DNA of 64,000 nt from Mactromeris polynyma (GCA_032209605.1 JASFXZ010000012.1:6386001-6450000), one strand, 5' to 3'. Positions 1 through 12,013 are shown, counted from the first letter of the stretch. Numbers and translations are program-made. Notes: generated from the letters alone by a model not told the origin.

Positions 1-397
1 CTATTACCGAACCCAGAGCTAGCACTGACATCAACATTCGAACTTGACCGCGGCGAATACATATCTGGAGTCAAATAACGAGCCAGCTCGTACATCGTTA
101 TTCGAGTGTTTTTTAAATATTTGAATATAGACCTATTACCGAACACAGAGCTAGCGCTGACATCAACATTCGAACTTGACCGCGGCGAATACATATCTGG
201 AGTCCAATAACGAGCCAGCTCGTTAATCGTTATTCGAGAGTTTTTTAAATATTTGAATACAGACCTATAACCGAACCCAGAGCTAGCACGGACATCAACA
301 TTCGAACTTGACCGCGGCGAAAACATATCTGGAGTCCAATAACGAGCCAGCTCGTACATCGTTATTCAAGTGTTTTTTTTAAATATTTGAATGCAGA
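1..397. repeat. 132-bp satellite block, left (3 copies)
   Basis: Three tandem copies of a 132-bp unit. The CTATTACC or CTATAACC landmark recurs at 1, 133 and 265. Each unit includes GACATCAACATTCGAA and a near-palindrome ACGAGCCAGCTCGT. The block is truncated by the window edge. The same unit recurs in reverse orientation at 1500-2275. Confidence 0.95.
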
Positions 398-860
398 CCT
401 AGTACACGCCCTTTAAACATCTTTTCAATCTTTTTCAAAAATGGGGCCTACCTCCCCTCCCTCCCCCTCTATTTATTTTCAATTCGTTTGTTTCAAAAGT
501 CTTCAAATAAAATTGGAAGGGTGCTCCCTCCCCTCCGCCTCCCCCTCTAAATTTATTTTTTTATTTTTTTCAATTTGTTTATTTCAATAGTCATCAGGAG
601 AATTTTGGAGGGGGCACCCTCCCCTCCCACTTTTCCCCCTAATTTATTTTTTACTTTTTTTATTTTTTTATTTCTTAACTCTAAACAATAACAACAACAA
701 CAAAAGTCTTTGGAGGCATCCTTCCCCCATCGCCCCAAACCATCTCTCTCCCCCTCTCCTGCCCCTCTAATATTTTTTTTACTTATAAAATTTGTTTATG
801 TCAAAAGTCTTCAAATACAATTGGAGGGGGCACTCTCCCCCCCCCTTCCCCTATTTTTTT
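398..860. repeat. Pyrimidine-rich degenerate repeat
   Basis: T-rich and C-rich DNA with about four diverged copies, spaced about 105 bp, of a block starting near TCAAAAGTCTTCAAATA and ending in runs of CCCTCCCC (near 489, 581, 698 and 798). It lies between the two inverted 132-bp satellite blocks. The short ORFs here are low-complexity and not credible. Confidence 0.75.
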
Positions 861-1499
861 TGTTTACTTATTACTTATTAATTTTCAAAAGTATGCCGAA
901 AAATAAGTCGCCGTAAATTTCTGGGGTTGTCATTAATCGTTAAGCGTTCGTGAAAATCAAGCGAGACATCAGCAGTGCATTTATTGTATAAACATACCTA
1001 TTATCAGGTTTCTCCCCTCCCCCCCCCCCCCCCAACGCTTTAAACAATACTAGAACAATAAATATTCGACTGTGAAAAGTTAAGGTCCGTCTACCGCTGT
1101 AATGTAAGGCGAGATCTGATTAGATAAGTGACTACTGCTGACCAATGAGCGCTTAGCTTTGTAATGAATTTCGACATGAGTGTGTTAACACGACGCGTGT
1201 AGAGAACCAACATAGACGACAAATTAAGCCTGTCATAAACTGATCAAACGGACGACCCGTGAAAGGTGCGGTATTGCAATGAATGCTCAGTCTAGAGTTT
1301 AGCCCCCATTTGATTAGAAATCCATGAAATAAGCGACATGTTTATCTAATTAATTGCTCTGCATGGGTTTGTAATTCTAACCCTGATGTGACTCTAAATA
1401 CACCTTATATCTTCAAGGTATGTTACTGATCACTCTTATCAGATTAGAAAAAATACTGATGGCTAGTTGGTAGTACATTACCCCAATACCACGATAGAG
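861..1499. other. Unique spacer between satellite blocks
   Basis: No coding sequence recognised. It contains a run of about 16 C residues near 1018-1034. Confidence 0.5.
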
Positions 1500-2275
1500 A
1501 CAGTAACTTATTGGACTCCAGATATGTATTCGCCGCGGTCAAGTTCTAATGTTGATGTCAGTGCTAGCTCTGGGTTCGGTTATAGGTCTGTATTCAAATA
1601 TTTAAAAAACTCGAATAACGATTAACGGGCTGGCTCGTTATTGGACTCCAGATATGTATTCGCCGCGGACAAGTTCGAATGTTGATGTCAGTGCTAGCTC
1701 TGGGTTCGGTTATAGGTCTGTATTCAAATATTTAAAAAACTCTCGAATAACGATTAACGAGCTGGCTCGTTATTGGACTCCAGATATGTATTCGCCGCGG
1801 ACAAGTTCGAATGTTGATGTCAGTGCTAGCTCTGGGTTCGGTTATAGGTCTGTATTCAAATATTAAAAAAAACTCTCGAATAACGATTAACGAGCTGGCT
1901 CGTTATTGGACTCCAGATATGTATTCGCCGCGGACAAGTTCGAATGTTGATGTCAGTGCTAGCTCTGGGTTCGCTAGTAGGTCTGTATTCAAATATTTAA
2001 AAAACACTCGAATAACGATGAACGAGCTGGCTCGTTATTGGACTCCAGATATGTATTCGCTGCGGACCCGTTTCGAATGTTGATGTCAGTGCTAGCTCTG
2101 GGTTCGCTACTAGGTCTGTATTCAAATATTTAAAAAACACTTGAATAACGATTAACGAGCTGGCTCGTTATTTGGCTCCAGATATGTATTCGCCGCGGAC
2201 CCGTTTCGAATGTTGATGTCAGTGCTAGCTCGATATAAGATATGTATTCAAAAATATAAGTCGAATAACGATGTC
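1500..2275. repeat. 132-bp satellite block, right (inverted, about 6 copies)
   Basis: Reverse-complement orientation of the unit at 1-397. The GGACTCCAG landmark recurs at about 1513, 1643, 1775, 1908, 2040 and 2174 (GGCTCCAG), giving periods of 130-134. The last copies are more diverged (CTGCGGACCCG variants), and a degenerate tail reaches about 2330. Short ORFs across it are artefacts of the repeat. Confidence 0.95.
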
Positions 2276-2689
2276 AGAGCGGGCTCTGTATTCAATCTGG
2301 GTCGGTATTCAATGTTGATGTACGATGTACGATTGCCGCACCAACTTCACTCAACTCGGGAAAAGAGGTTATGTGTAAAAAGGGTTAGGCTTCTTGTATA
2401 AAATATAATCATATAGTATACTATATAAAGAATATACATGTAGTAAGGGAGATAACTCGTGGCAATCTCGTGTGCTCTAGAGCAACAACCTGTTAACAAC
2501 AACTAAAGTGTGTTGCCCTGGAGAGGTCGCATAGTGTTTATAATTCCTTAACCAATGGGAATATTCATGCCGTGCACAGAATACTACATCTACACTTTTT
2601 CATCTCATCACAGTGTTTTACCTTTAAGTTTACGCCCGATCCCGTTAAATACTAGGAACATCAAATATAGCAAAGAAATTAAAATTTAC
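2276..2689. other. No further exon seen on this side
   Basis: I looked on the minus strand for a tenth exon of the usherin-like gene continuing the laminin-EGF domain in phase 0 and found no convincing cysteine-rich segment. The next exon is probably beyond the left edge. Confidence 0.4.
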
Positions 2690-2888
2690 CTCTTCGCACA
2701 TAGTGTTTTTACTTCCGATTATGTCACACGCGCAAGGTATGTTGCAGTTCAAATTTGTCTGTGTTCGGTAATGTGAACCGGAACAATTTTGGCAGTTATC
2801 TCCCTTTGTATTGGAATTATGTGCACACTTACAGCTGTACTTATCCCCTGATACTGTGCATGTGCCGTCGTTGCCATAGCAATTACAT
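2690..2888 (-). CDS. Usherin-like exon 9: laminin-type EGF domain
   Basis: 199 nt, acceptor TAAATTGAAG, donor GAAGAG|GTAAAT. It encodes RCNCYGNDGTCTVSGDKYSC, then KCAHNSNTKGDNCQNC, then NCNIPCACDIIGSKN. The cysteine spacing (C-x-C, C-x-C, C-x-x-C, C-x-C) is that of laminin EGF repeats directly following a laminin N domain, as in usherin. It ends in phase 0 with a second repeat started, so more exons must follow to the left. Confidence 0.87.
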
Positions 2889-2987
2889 CTTCAATTTAAA
2901 AGACCATTTTGTACATATTTTAAAACAAGAGACAAAATTCACAATCGTTCAAATATAGTAAGAAATGCAAAACCAAATACGAGGCAT

Positions 2988-3547
2988 GGTTTCCAGTACA
3001 TGTTAGTATACACCGCGATCAGTTGACCTACCCAGAATTCCAAGGTTTCCAGTACATGTTAGTATACACCGCGATCAGTTGACCTACCCAGAATTCCAGG
3101 GTTTCCAGTACATGTTAGTATACACCGCGATCAGTTGACCTACCCAGAATTCCAGGGTTTCCAGTACATGTTAGTATACACCGCGATCAGTTGACCTACC
3201 CAGAATTCCAGGGTTTCCAGTACATGTTAGTATACACCGCAATCAGTTGACCTACCCAGAATTCCAGGGTTTCCAGTACATGTTAGTATACACCGCGATC
3301 AGTTGACCTACCCAGAATTCCAAGGTTTCCAGTACATGTTAGTATACACCGCGATCAGTTGACCTACCCAGAATTCCAGGGTTTCCAGTACATGTTAGTA
3401 TACACCGCGATCAGTTGACCTACCAAGAATGCCAGGGTTTCCAGTACATGTTAGTATACACCGCGATCAGTTGACCTACCCAGAATTCCAGGGTTTCCAG
3501 TACATGTTAGTATACACCGCGATCAGTTGACCTAACCAGAATTCCAG
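2988..3547. repeat. 56-bp minisatellite, 10 copies
   Basis: Exactly ten tandem copies of a 56-bp unit beginning GGTTTCCAGTACATGTTAGT. Copies are nearly identical, with single-base variants such as CCGCAATC near 3240 and AAGAATGCC near 3425. It lies in intron 8 of the usherin-like gene. Confidence 0.97.
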
Positions 3548-3616
3548 GGTTTTTAGCAAGGGTTTTCAGTCAGGGTTTTCAGCCAGTGTTAATTCAATGT
3601 TTACTGAAAATTCCCT

Positions 3617-4290
3617 AAATGGATACCGGCGTGAAGTAAGTAGAAATATCAGTAACAGCAGTAACAGCAGTATTGGAAGAGGTAACAGTATTACTGCTGG
3701 AAGAGGTAACAGTATTACTGCTGGAAGAGGTAACAGTATTACTGCTGGAAGAGGTAACAGTATTACTGCTGGAAGAGGTAACAGTATTACTGCTGGAAGA
3801 GGTAACAGTATTACTGCTGGAAGAGGTAACAGTATTACTGCTGGAAGAGGTAACAGTATTACTGCTGGAAGAGGTAACAGTATTACTGCTGTAAATCGAT
3901 GATACGAGCAGTAATAAGCATCAATGCAGATACTATTGCTAGCAGTAAGAGAATGGTCAGATGTTTCCGAACCTTGGATTCTCTAAAAATTGTTATCGAA
4001 ATACCGTTAGGTTATTGCTAATGCGCAGTAATATGTCTATTCTGTAATGTTATTGCTAAAAGTAAAAGGCAGTATTTCCCTTCAATGTTATTGCCAGCAC
4101 AAGTACACCCCTCTCACTCATATCCCTCTTATTGCTTGTAGCATTAGCAATGAATCTGAATCTGACCATTCTCTTACTACTAGCAATACTATCTGCATTG
4201 ATGCTTATTACTTCTGGCAGTAAAAGCAGTAATACTGCTGTTACTGCCGTTACTGCTATTACTGCTAACATCACGCCGGTTAAATGGACC
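3617..4290. mobile_element. Foldback (long inverted repeat) element
   Basis: The left arm (about 3617-3965) and right arm (about 4150-4290) are inverted copies. GGATACCGGCGTGA on the left mirrors CACGCCGGTTAAATGG on the right. ATAAGCATCAATGCAGATA (left) mirrors TATCTGCATTGATGCTTAT (right). AGTAAGAGAATGGTCAGAT also pairs. The left arm is longer because a minisatellite has expanded inside it. No transposase is present. It lies in intron 8. Confidence 0.8.
3675..3890. repeat. 24-bp minisatellite, 9 copies
   Basis: Nine copies of GGAAGAGGTAACAGTATTAC plus TGCT, confined to the left arm of the foldback element. Translation gives a repeating 8-residue unit, but no coding role is supported. Confidence 0.95.
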
Positions 4291-4651
4291 TGAAATGTGG
4301 GCCTTGTTCGTTTAATTAGGTTGTTAGAGCGCTTGACTGACAGTTTTACTGCACAACACCCAGAGTCATCTGTTCCCTCCTCCGATTAATGTGGGGAAGT
4401 TGTTAACTGCTTGTGAAAGGTCATGTTATGAGGAGCACTCGTTAGGTCAACTGACCGCCACACATAACTAGAATACTGTTGCAAAAACGGAGTAAAACTA
4501 AGAACATGACAGAGATGTTGATCGAATGACTGATTAATTTATTCGCCTCTGCATTGGGTTCTAGGGATTCAATACTGGTGGTAGTGACTACTGTCGACAA
4601 GGCTTACCGCACTATTTAAAATATATATTTAAAAAGTTGTATAAAAAGTAC

Positions 4652-4804
4652 CTGGCTATAAGTCTGATTTCACTGGATGTGAAGAATTCTTTCGTTTTGA
4701 TGACAATAACAATTCTATCAGCCACAGCTGTCTCGTATTTTTCTCGGGTAACTGAAGACGTCTCATTTAGAAAGCCGTCAAACTCATAACTAAACATGTG
4801 TGTG
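4652..4804 (-). CDS. Usherin-like exon 8: end of laminin N-terminal domain
   Basis: 153 nt, acceptor GTATTTTGCAG, donor GCCAG|GTACTT. It encodes THMFSYEFDGFLNETSS, then KTKEFFTSSEIRLIA. The 'EFFTSxxIR' strand corresponds to the 'EF-x-x-AT-x-I-R' end of laminin N domains. An alternative acceptor 15 nt downstream (TTTAG at about 4790) keeps the frame, so the exact start is less certain. It leaves two bases (phase 2). Confidence 0.75.
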
Positions 4805-4890
4805 CTGCAAAATACCACAATAGCAGACTTAGCAACTATATACATGTATTGCCATCTCAAATAGAAGAAATTATAATGAGTCCTCAATTA

Positions 4891-5001
4891 TAAGACCACC
4901 ATTGTTTTAAAGAAAGTCTGTCTTAGTGGTGAGGTGATCTACATTTCGAGTGCAAATAAAACTGGTACCTAAAATATGGTCTTATAACTGAGGTGGTCTT
5001 A
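4891..5001. mobile_element. Short TAAGACCACC MITE-like element
   Basis: A 10-bp terminal inverted repeat TAAGACCACC (4891-4900) / GGTGGTCTTA (4992-5001) encloses 91 bp. A related but more diverged block with GGTCTTAAT and GAGGTGGT motifs occurs at about 12920-13055, also in this gene's introns. No clear target duplication was seen. Confidence 0.45.
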
Positions 5002-5339
5002 ATATCTAGGTAGTCATTCAGTCTGGTTTCCTTTATGTTAATATCAAAATAGAGCTAAACAGCCAGTTTGGTGTTGATACTAAGTAAGTCAACCCAGGAA
5101 TTCATTTTGTATGTAAATCAATATTCGATATTTAAAGTGATGGTTTGTTAGCATGCCTTAAACAATAATCCAGACAGAAATACTGACAGTTGAGGTGGAA
5201 CTTAAAATCCATCTACGAGACAGAACTTGGTTAATTAGTGAAATCATCTCTGAAACGTCAATAAATCCATTGGCAGATAGACTGCGAAAACATGACTGTC
5301 GCATCTGAAATAAACATTGTAGTCATGGCTCACTAGATC

Positions 5340-6432
5340 TACTCTTCGCTCCACTTTTCCCACAACATCTGTCATCCACTGTGTCCTGTCATTTGTAACC
5401 CGTTGGGAGTCAGCAATATTACGGCCTGTCCATTCCTTGATGTTACCCTGCTATTTTCTTCTGCCTGTCTTGCTTCCTTGGTTCTCTTACTGTTCAGTGT
5501 AGGATTGTCTTTGCTACGCCAGACAAGCGTTTGATGTGGTCATACCATTTCAGCTTATGTCTTTTCAAAAGTTCCTCCATTGCCTATTCGAACCACCTCC
5601 TCCTTTGTGACATGGTATCTGTATAAGATATCCTAGATCCTGTGTCAGCATCTCATCCTGAACACTTGGATTGTTCTTTGTAGGCCTGCTGTCAATGTCC
5701 ATGTTTTGCATGCATACCGAACTATTGGCATAGCAAGGAAGCGCAACAGCTTTACCTTGGATGGAACGGAATAGATTCTGTCCGTCAAGTAGAAATAGAG
5801 ATTAAGTTGTTACAGGAAATGCCATCAACCATGCTAAAGCTGCTGTAGTCTGTGTGATCATTGACATATCCTTTGGTTTAGAACTTTCCTACGATATGGT
5901 TGCACCCAGATACTTAAAACTGATCACTGTGCCAAGATCACTACCATCCATTTATTTTATTTCCTTGAAGGATTATTTGTCATCACTGCGGTCTTTTCAG
6001 CATTGTTCTGCATTCAGTACTTTGCGTATGTGCTGTTGAGACGTCCAGTCAGAAACTTTAGCTCTCGCTCGTCTCCAGGACCTGCTTAGCCATCAATGTA
6101 TTCTGTAAAGCGAAGTATGGTGCGCGTTTTGCCGCCAAAATGACACTTTCTTTATGGTCCCAATGTCCCTGACATGATCCTCTCAGGATAAATATTGAGG
6201 AGTGTTGGTGGGAGAAGACATCCCTGTCTGAATCCAACAGTCGTTCTGGACTCATCGTCTGTGTTACCGTTCACACAGACTGCATTGGTGCCCTTCTCAT
6301 AAAGGTTCTGCAAGCTTCGGACTATGTCTGTACTGATTTTGTATTTCCTCACAGTTTGCCCATTTCACTTCATGCCAAACTCTGTCAAATACCTTCTTGA
6401 AATCGGTGAAAACATGGCAGAGGTGTTGTTGA
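5340..6432 (-). pseudogene. LINE reverse transcriptase, degenerate 3' part
   Basis: Minus-strand remnant of a non-LTR retrotransposon ORF2, with frameshifts and stops. Reading from 6432: TDFKKVFDRVWHE (RT palm motif), MRKYKISTDIVRSLQNLYEK, then FRQGCLLPPTLLNIY, then degraded sequence where the YADD box should be. Nearer 5600 comes WYDHIKRLSGVAKTIL, then RKQDRQKK, the C-terminal region of this family. The product was a reverse transcriptase for target-primed insertion. The copy is 5' truncated, dead, and lies in intron 7 in the same orientation as the gene. Clade not assigned. Confidence 0.85.
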
Positions 6433-7523
6433 TGTGGGACTACTTTTCCCTAAGTATTCTGACGTTGAAGATAAACTGACCTTTCTAAAATTGGATTTTT
6501 CTGTTATATTCTTATTTTCCGTATATTTAGGAAGCACCAAGCTATATAATCATGTTGTGCGGTGTGCTGTAATGCGTCCATTGGTCGATGTCAGGGGCCC
6601 TGATTTTAATGTTAACATTTGCCGATTCTATATTTTTGCCTATGTGTGAATTTTAAACAAACAGTGGACAGTAAATTTCGTGCGATCGAAATTGGCACAA
6701 TCAATGAAATACAAAATTAAATTCAACGTGAACTTATGCGTTTCATAATTAATTGAAGATAAACTTACTAGATGCGCCAATATAAAACAGATGTCCCCGC
6801 TATGGGCTTTTCAGTAAAATGCATTATAACTGCCAATAAAGAAAACGTTTAAAGCAACCTTCACATTTCAAGATTCAAGACAAAATCATGAACCATGAAA
6901 TAGTGATGTCCATTATTTCGCGTATTTATATTACGATTGTGAAGTCATGAACGGTGAATGATAAACTTCACAAGATCACAGTCGAGTGTTCACCAGTTTT
7001 ATCCCACCATTTCACATTCATGAATTTATACTTGAGAGGTGAAATTTATCTCTAATTGAATGTACCACTGGTCATTCGTCAATCATATAATGTTTTGTGG
7101 ATACAACAAATATAGAAAAGGTTAGAAAAGCGAGCGAGCTGTCTTGGCAGGCTTATGATTAAATGGTCAGTGGACAGGTCAAGATATGTTATGTTTTAGT
7201 TGGCAGTTGTCTGGGAACATAGATTTTGTTTGAGCAATTGACATGTTCAATACAAGGGGCAGAGCATACTACGACATTGGAGACAACTTTCAACGTTACA
7301 TGTATTTTCTCCACAATAAGCAGGTACAATTGTGTGACCGCACATTGACATTCAAATAGACACATATTGTGTACTTGTTGTCAAGTATGTACTACATAAT
7401 ATCTTGATTCCGTTAGCGTCAAGGTCAATCAAGGTCTGTCTATTGAAAGTTAGCAGAATTTAAATGGTTGTTGGATGTTTTAAAATAAACACTGTATAAT
7501 ATGGATTATAAACAATGACATAC
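6433..7523. other. Intron 7 remainder
   Basis: AT-rich sequence with no recognised coding, RNA or repeat feature. Confidence 0.4.
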
Positions 7524-7672
7524 CTCCGATAAGTGCTGTATGCCTTACACGCGCTGTCTGATTGACAATCCTGGCTGAATGTATTTACGTTCATTTGTTT
7601 ATTGTCTTTATATGTAACTATCTTTAATTCAGCTGGCTCCCTTGTCACACCTTCCATCGTCAATTTATGTAG
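7524..7672 (-). CDS. Usherin-like exon 7: laminin N-terminal domain
   Basis: 149 nt, acceptor TTGTTTTACAG, donor CGGAG|GTATGT. It encodes LHKLTMEGVTREPAELKIV, then NTFSQDCQSDSACKAYSTY. A beta-strand followed by a P-x-x-x-x-I/V strand and a '-DC' cysteine fits the middle of a laminin N-terminal domain. It leaves two bases (phase 2). Confidence 0.8.
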
Positions 7673-7954
7673 CTGTAAAACAAGAACATTACGATTTTAC
7701 TGAGGTGACAAAGCCAACCAATATCGATGTTTCGGCTTATATTGCGTAATCAATATACATGTACATTGTTTTTCGTTCACAATGCTTTATGTTATCATAT
7801 TTTTCATGGATGTATCGCGCCATTTTAGTGACCTGACATTTTGTTTTCAGAAAGATCTGTTCTTTTTCCTTATAAATGTATACATGTATATGCCATTACC
7901 CGATACGCGGCGACATTACTGTTATCTTATCTCGTTCTCGTACGTAACGTTACG

Positions 7955-8085
7955 GTATGTGGCAAACACAAATTGGCAGATAAGTGGGAGCAGGAACCGT
8001 ATGTAGTCGTTGTTGAAGCTTATAAGAATATTCAACTGACTTCCGGTACGGATAGAACTACTCCGCTCGATGGTTACTGTTTTGG
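7955..8085 (+). pseudogene. Ty3/gypsy-type pol C-terminal scrap
   Basis: The plus-strand frame reads KHKLADKWEQEPYVVVVE, then an abrupt change to GTDRTTPLDG. The 'HKLADKWE-x-x-PYVVV' string resembles the SH3-like tail of Ty3/gypsy integrases, normally followed by 'GTxRxRxLHRN'. Only about 40 residues are recognisable. No LTR, protease or reverse transcriptase is nearby. It lies in intron 6. Confidence 0.42.
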
Positions 8086-8684
8086 TGGGAACGAAGCTCT
8101 GCACGAGACTCATCCTACACGAGGGTGGGGAGGGTGTAAGTTTTTCAGCATCGGTGTAACGCGGGAAATCCCGGGCTGGTAGGCAAGAAAATCCTGAACA
8201 ACCAGTGTTCGACGTCCGCAAAAATACCGCCAACGCAAGAATAATACAGCGTCTACATAGGCTACTAGACCAACCAACTGTGTCGCCCAGTGCGGACCGG
8301 CTTGAAGAGCAGAATCCAGACTAAGAAGAGACAACCAACATCCGACCACAGAAAATTTGACGGAAACCCAAGTGGCAACAGTCAGATTGATGGATATTTA
8401 AACATGGCCAGTGTATTATGGTCATCTTGTTATAGCAAGACAGTAACGGTATACCAGTACCAGTCATTTTGTAAGTTATGAATGTGTGCATGTTGACATT
8501 ATCATGCCATCGTTATGCGTCTGTAGTGTTACATTATCCAATTACACAGCCTATTTATGTCTGTTGGATATGAGCCAGTTGTGATATATGTTTTTTTATT
8601 CGATTGTTTTGCATTTTGTTTGCATGACTTGATTTTGTTTGTATTGTGGTAAAGTCAACGTACTTGTGTATCATGTGTTTATTT

Positions 8685-9369
8685 TAGGGATGTCAATATT
8701 CGGTTATTTTGCTAACCGGTTAACCGTTTAATCTTCCGAACGGTTAACCGAACATGACATTTGTTACGTGTTTCGTATTTTCCAGTGTATACTTTCACCA
8801 TGACACGGGTAAACTAGACCTATTTGCTGACGTTACGGTTAGTACTAGTTCGGATAATGTTTTATTTCTGCTGAACATAATTCATAAAAACAAAAAGAAA
8901 TATCAATTTATTTTAGTCATTTGTAAGAAATATCATTTTTTATTTCAAACATTATTATATGATATTTGATCAATTGACGTATTCCATTTCACATTAAATT
9001 TAACAGACAGTTGCACTCTAAGTTCAGTACAATAACAAATTTAAACTCTCGAACACCCAAAGAGTTTTCCGACTGTCATTTGAAACAAACGACAATCAAC
9101 TGACCTTTTCATTAAATATGTGTAGCAAATACATATGCGTGTCAAACTGTTAGTTGCGGATTATCGCACCCTTACATCACGGTTTCACACCTTTCAGGGA
9201 CAACGTATTGAGAGTGTTACTACGGATATCTTGCAATATTTTTTTTCGTTTTTTTTTTCAAAATTAAAAGTATATGTTTTTATAAAAATAAACGATTAAC
9301 CGGTTAGTAAAATCACTAACCGATAACCGCATGTTCGAACGGTTAACCGGTTAATCGTTTATATCACTA
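8685..9369. mobile_element. hAT non-autonomous DNA transposon (685 bp)
   Basis: The element starts TAGGGATGTCAA and ends TTTATATCACTA, imperfect terminal inverted repeats (9 of 12). It is flanked by a perfect 8-bp target-site duplication GTTTATTT at 8677-8684 and 9370-9377. Subterminal regions carry several copies of CGGTTAACCG or CCGGTTAACCG palindromes, likely transposase-binding sites. The interior is AT-rich with no transposase. It lies in intron 6. Confidence 0.93.
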
Positions 9370-9377
9370 GTTTATTT

Positions 9378-10682
9378 GCTTGTTGAATAGAAGAACACTA
9401 TTTAGAGTGTATAGACTACATGTAGTATTGAATGAACCTGTTTGATGTCCGTATTGCAGCATATCATATTTGATGATTATGAAACAGTCGACTTTTATGG
9501 GTCACATTCAATTGGGTTATTATATCTCACAATAGACTCTATACAGTATTATTTTATTCTCTAATTGCTCTCAAATTCAAACATAAAGGAGTGTAACTAG
9601 AGACGTTCTGTAGCTGTAATAACTGCAAATGCCAATTGTTGTTCCAATAGATGTAAAATAATATGGTGGTTGTTAAAATGTATTGAATTGATTTTTATAA
9701 TGTGTTTTCAGTGTCGGGACGACTTTCCCAAGAGGAGGGTAAGTGTCGTCGGGTAAAATTCAATTTTTAATTTTAACGATGAAGTAACGTAGTATAAGCT
9801 CAACAAGTCTCGTAAACTTTGACACTTTATTTCACGAATATGAAATAAGCAACAATAAAGCGCAAATGTAGTTCAGTAGCAGTTATACTCATAGTTGCAG
9901 AATTTAGTAGCATCATACCTTCATCAGTTGATATATTGCACGTTAACTTTTTTATTATTTAATCACGTGACTGACCAATTCCGCGCGAGTTTATCCGTTA
10001 GTAACCGAGACACATCGCCATTTCATGTGTCGACTTTATCACCTATTTTGTAGGTTTAATTTCCATGTCAACAGTAGTATCAAATGGTATGTTTTGCATT
10101 TCTTGTATGTATTGTAAGTGTTACTTGCATTCATATACCGAATTGTAATTACTGTATCTATCAGTCAATGTTTTATTGTATTCGTTCGTGTTTTTTTTAT
10201 AAGATCTCAGTTCAATATCTAAATATAGAGCTACATGTACTTCATCTAAAATGATAAAATTTCAATAGTAATATTCTTTATACCATATTTGACTCATATA
10301 TCTATATACAAAATGTAATGCATTGTTGAATAGATAGAAGAGACGGCAAGCCGGCCAGACAATCAGAGAGAACCGACAGATTTCTATTAGCTTGATATTG
10401 CGTTTATTGTTTGACTCATCCTAATCTACCCCACCCACAAGCAGTGACGCGAGTTGCGGCGACACTCGCTACACCAAGACCTAGCACTACCCTTAAATAA
10501 TGTCAATTGTTGGCAACATAGCTTTACGAGTATCATTTTTACGACTTGTGTATGTTTTGGCCAGAGGTCAATTCGCGACCTCAGCATCCGAGGCGGACGT
10601 TCGACCCACTGGGTTGAAAGGATGATTCTGGAAAATTTATAAAAAAATGTTTACAGCAGGCAATATCAGAATATCTACTTAC
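9378..10682. other. Intron 6 remainder
   Basis: No gene recognised. A plus-strand TTTTCAG ... GGTAAGT arrangement near 9710-9740 bounds only about 30 bases and is probably chance. Confidence 0.35.
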
Positions 10683-10887
10683 CTGAAAAGATCGTGGTAG
10701 TACCATTGTAACACTGACAGTTTCAACATTACCAGAGTGCCACGAAGTTGATGTGTCATTGTCGTTTAGAAATTCAGAGAACTTAGCATCCACGTTAAAT
10801 CTTGAAACTTTCTCCATTCCATTTGTACATTTCATATTTTGTTTCGGAATAGTGTCATTCACCAAAAATGGATGCGTACTCGGGCAT
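10683..10887 (-). CDS. Usherin-like exon 6: laminin N-terminal domain
   Basis: 205 nt, acceptor TTTCGTTCCAG, donor TTTCAG|GTAAGTAG (consensus). It encodes RCPSTHPFLVNDTIPKQ, then VSRFNVDAKFSEFLNDNDTS and TSWHSGNVE. The 'RCP-x-x-HP ... FLNDND-x-x-TSW' arrangement is characteristic of the usherin laminin N-terminal (domain VI) module. It ends in phase 0. Confidence 0.88.
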
Positions 10888-11148
10888 CTGGAACGAAAAT
10901 GTTATTCCTTTCGAGAAGATTTTTAAAAAATGAGGATTTGAAGACATCAATATCGTTTTGAAGTTTTGAAATATCTGATGAAATAATGATCGACTTTTCG
11001 AAAGGTCACTTGAATATTCACCTGAATGTACTTGTTTATTAATGTCCTGGCCGCTGATCAAACAGTTTTGGACATGGTAGAAGTAAAGTAAAGATGAAAC
11101 TAGAGTATTTACTTTAACTTAAATTTACATGATAACGTTTTAACCTAC

Positions 11149-11208
11149 CTACAACGACTTTCCATTGGTAAAGATTGAAATTTTTCCGTGTATAAAGATA
11201 CTATTTCT
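11149..11208 (-). CDS. Usherin-like exon 5: end of laminin-G-like
   Basis: 60 nt, acceptor ATTTTCCAG, donor TGTAG|GTAGGT. It encodes REIVSLYTEKFQSLPMESRC. The first residues close the LamG domain ('ALT-x-REIxxLY') and the Arg-Cys at the end leads into the laminin N-terminal domain. Confidence 0.8.
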   Translation of the reverse strand, partial: RNSIFIHGKISIFTNGKSL

Positions 11209-12013
11209 CTGGAAAATGAAAAGAAAAAAAATATGTTAATCAACAAAAACATGTTCATGGTTTGTAAAAGGAAGTTATGTTAGTCAGCAGCACATTATAA
11301 CATGTATAGGAACACTTGTGAAACTAATCTTTGTTAATTTGACACTGTCTGATATGTGACACTATAAACAAAACATCTATCATAATTCATGCCGTCGAAT
11401 GATTCACTATTTCCCATTGAGAATAGCAATACTTATAACCGGTTTTTGTTAAATGTAAAATGTCTACTCCGTGTGCTTCAAATTCATTCTACCTGGCAGT
11501 ATTTATTAAATATTGTTTCTTGTTATTTGCTATAGGACATGAATAGACGAAACACTATGTTTTAACCAACTGTTTGCTAGCAGTGGATGCTAGTGTGGAA
11601 TAAGTAAGATGTTCATAATGCTGCTGCATCAGTGAAACTGACAAACGAATGTTGCCAAACATTTACTGGTGTTACAATCCGATTACCGGGGGACTAGCAT
11701 TGCTATACATGTACAGTCCTGATATCTAGATACTTCTTTATTTTCATTCCCTATGCTAATTTTACTGTATTGTCTCAGATTTGTATATAAATAGTAGGAA
11801 ACTAATATCCAGCTAACAACATATATGTACGGTACCAACTTACACCAATGATTCGAAGAAGTATATAAGTATTGGTTGACTATCAAACCAAGTGTGTGTC
11901 TTCTTAACAAGTAGAAAACAGTACAAACTTTTGAAAACATCGAGCATGGTATATTAGATTCTTTACCAAATTTAATCACTTTTGATGGCGATTTACAAAG
12001 TGCAGTTAGTTAC

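Noticed and set aside
3597..3902. 101-codon ORF with GRGNSITA repeats
   Set aside because: It is explained by the 24-bp minisatellite in a foldback element inside an intron on the opposite strand.
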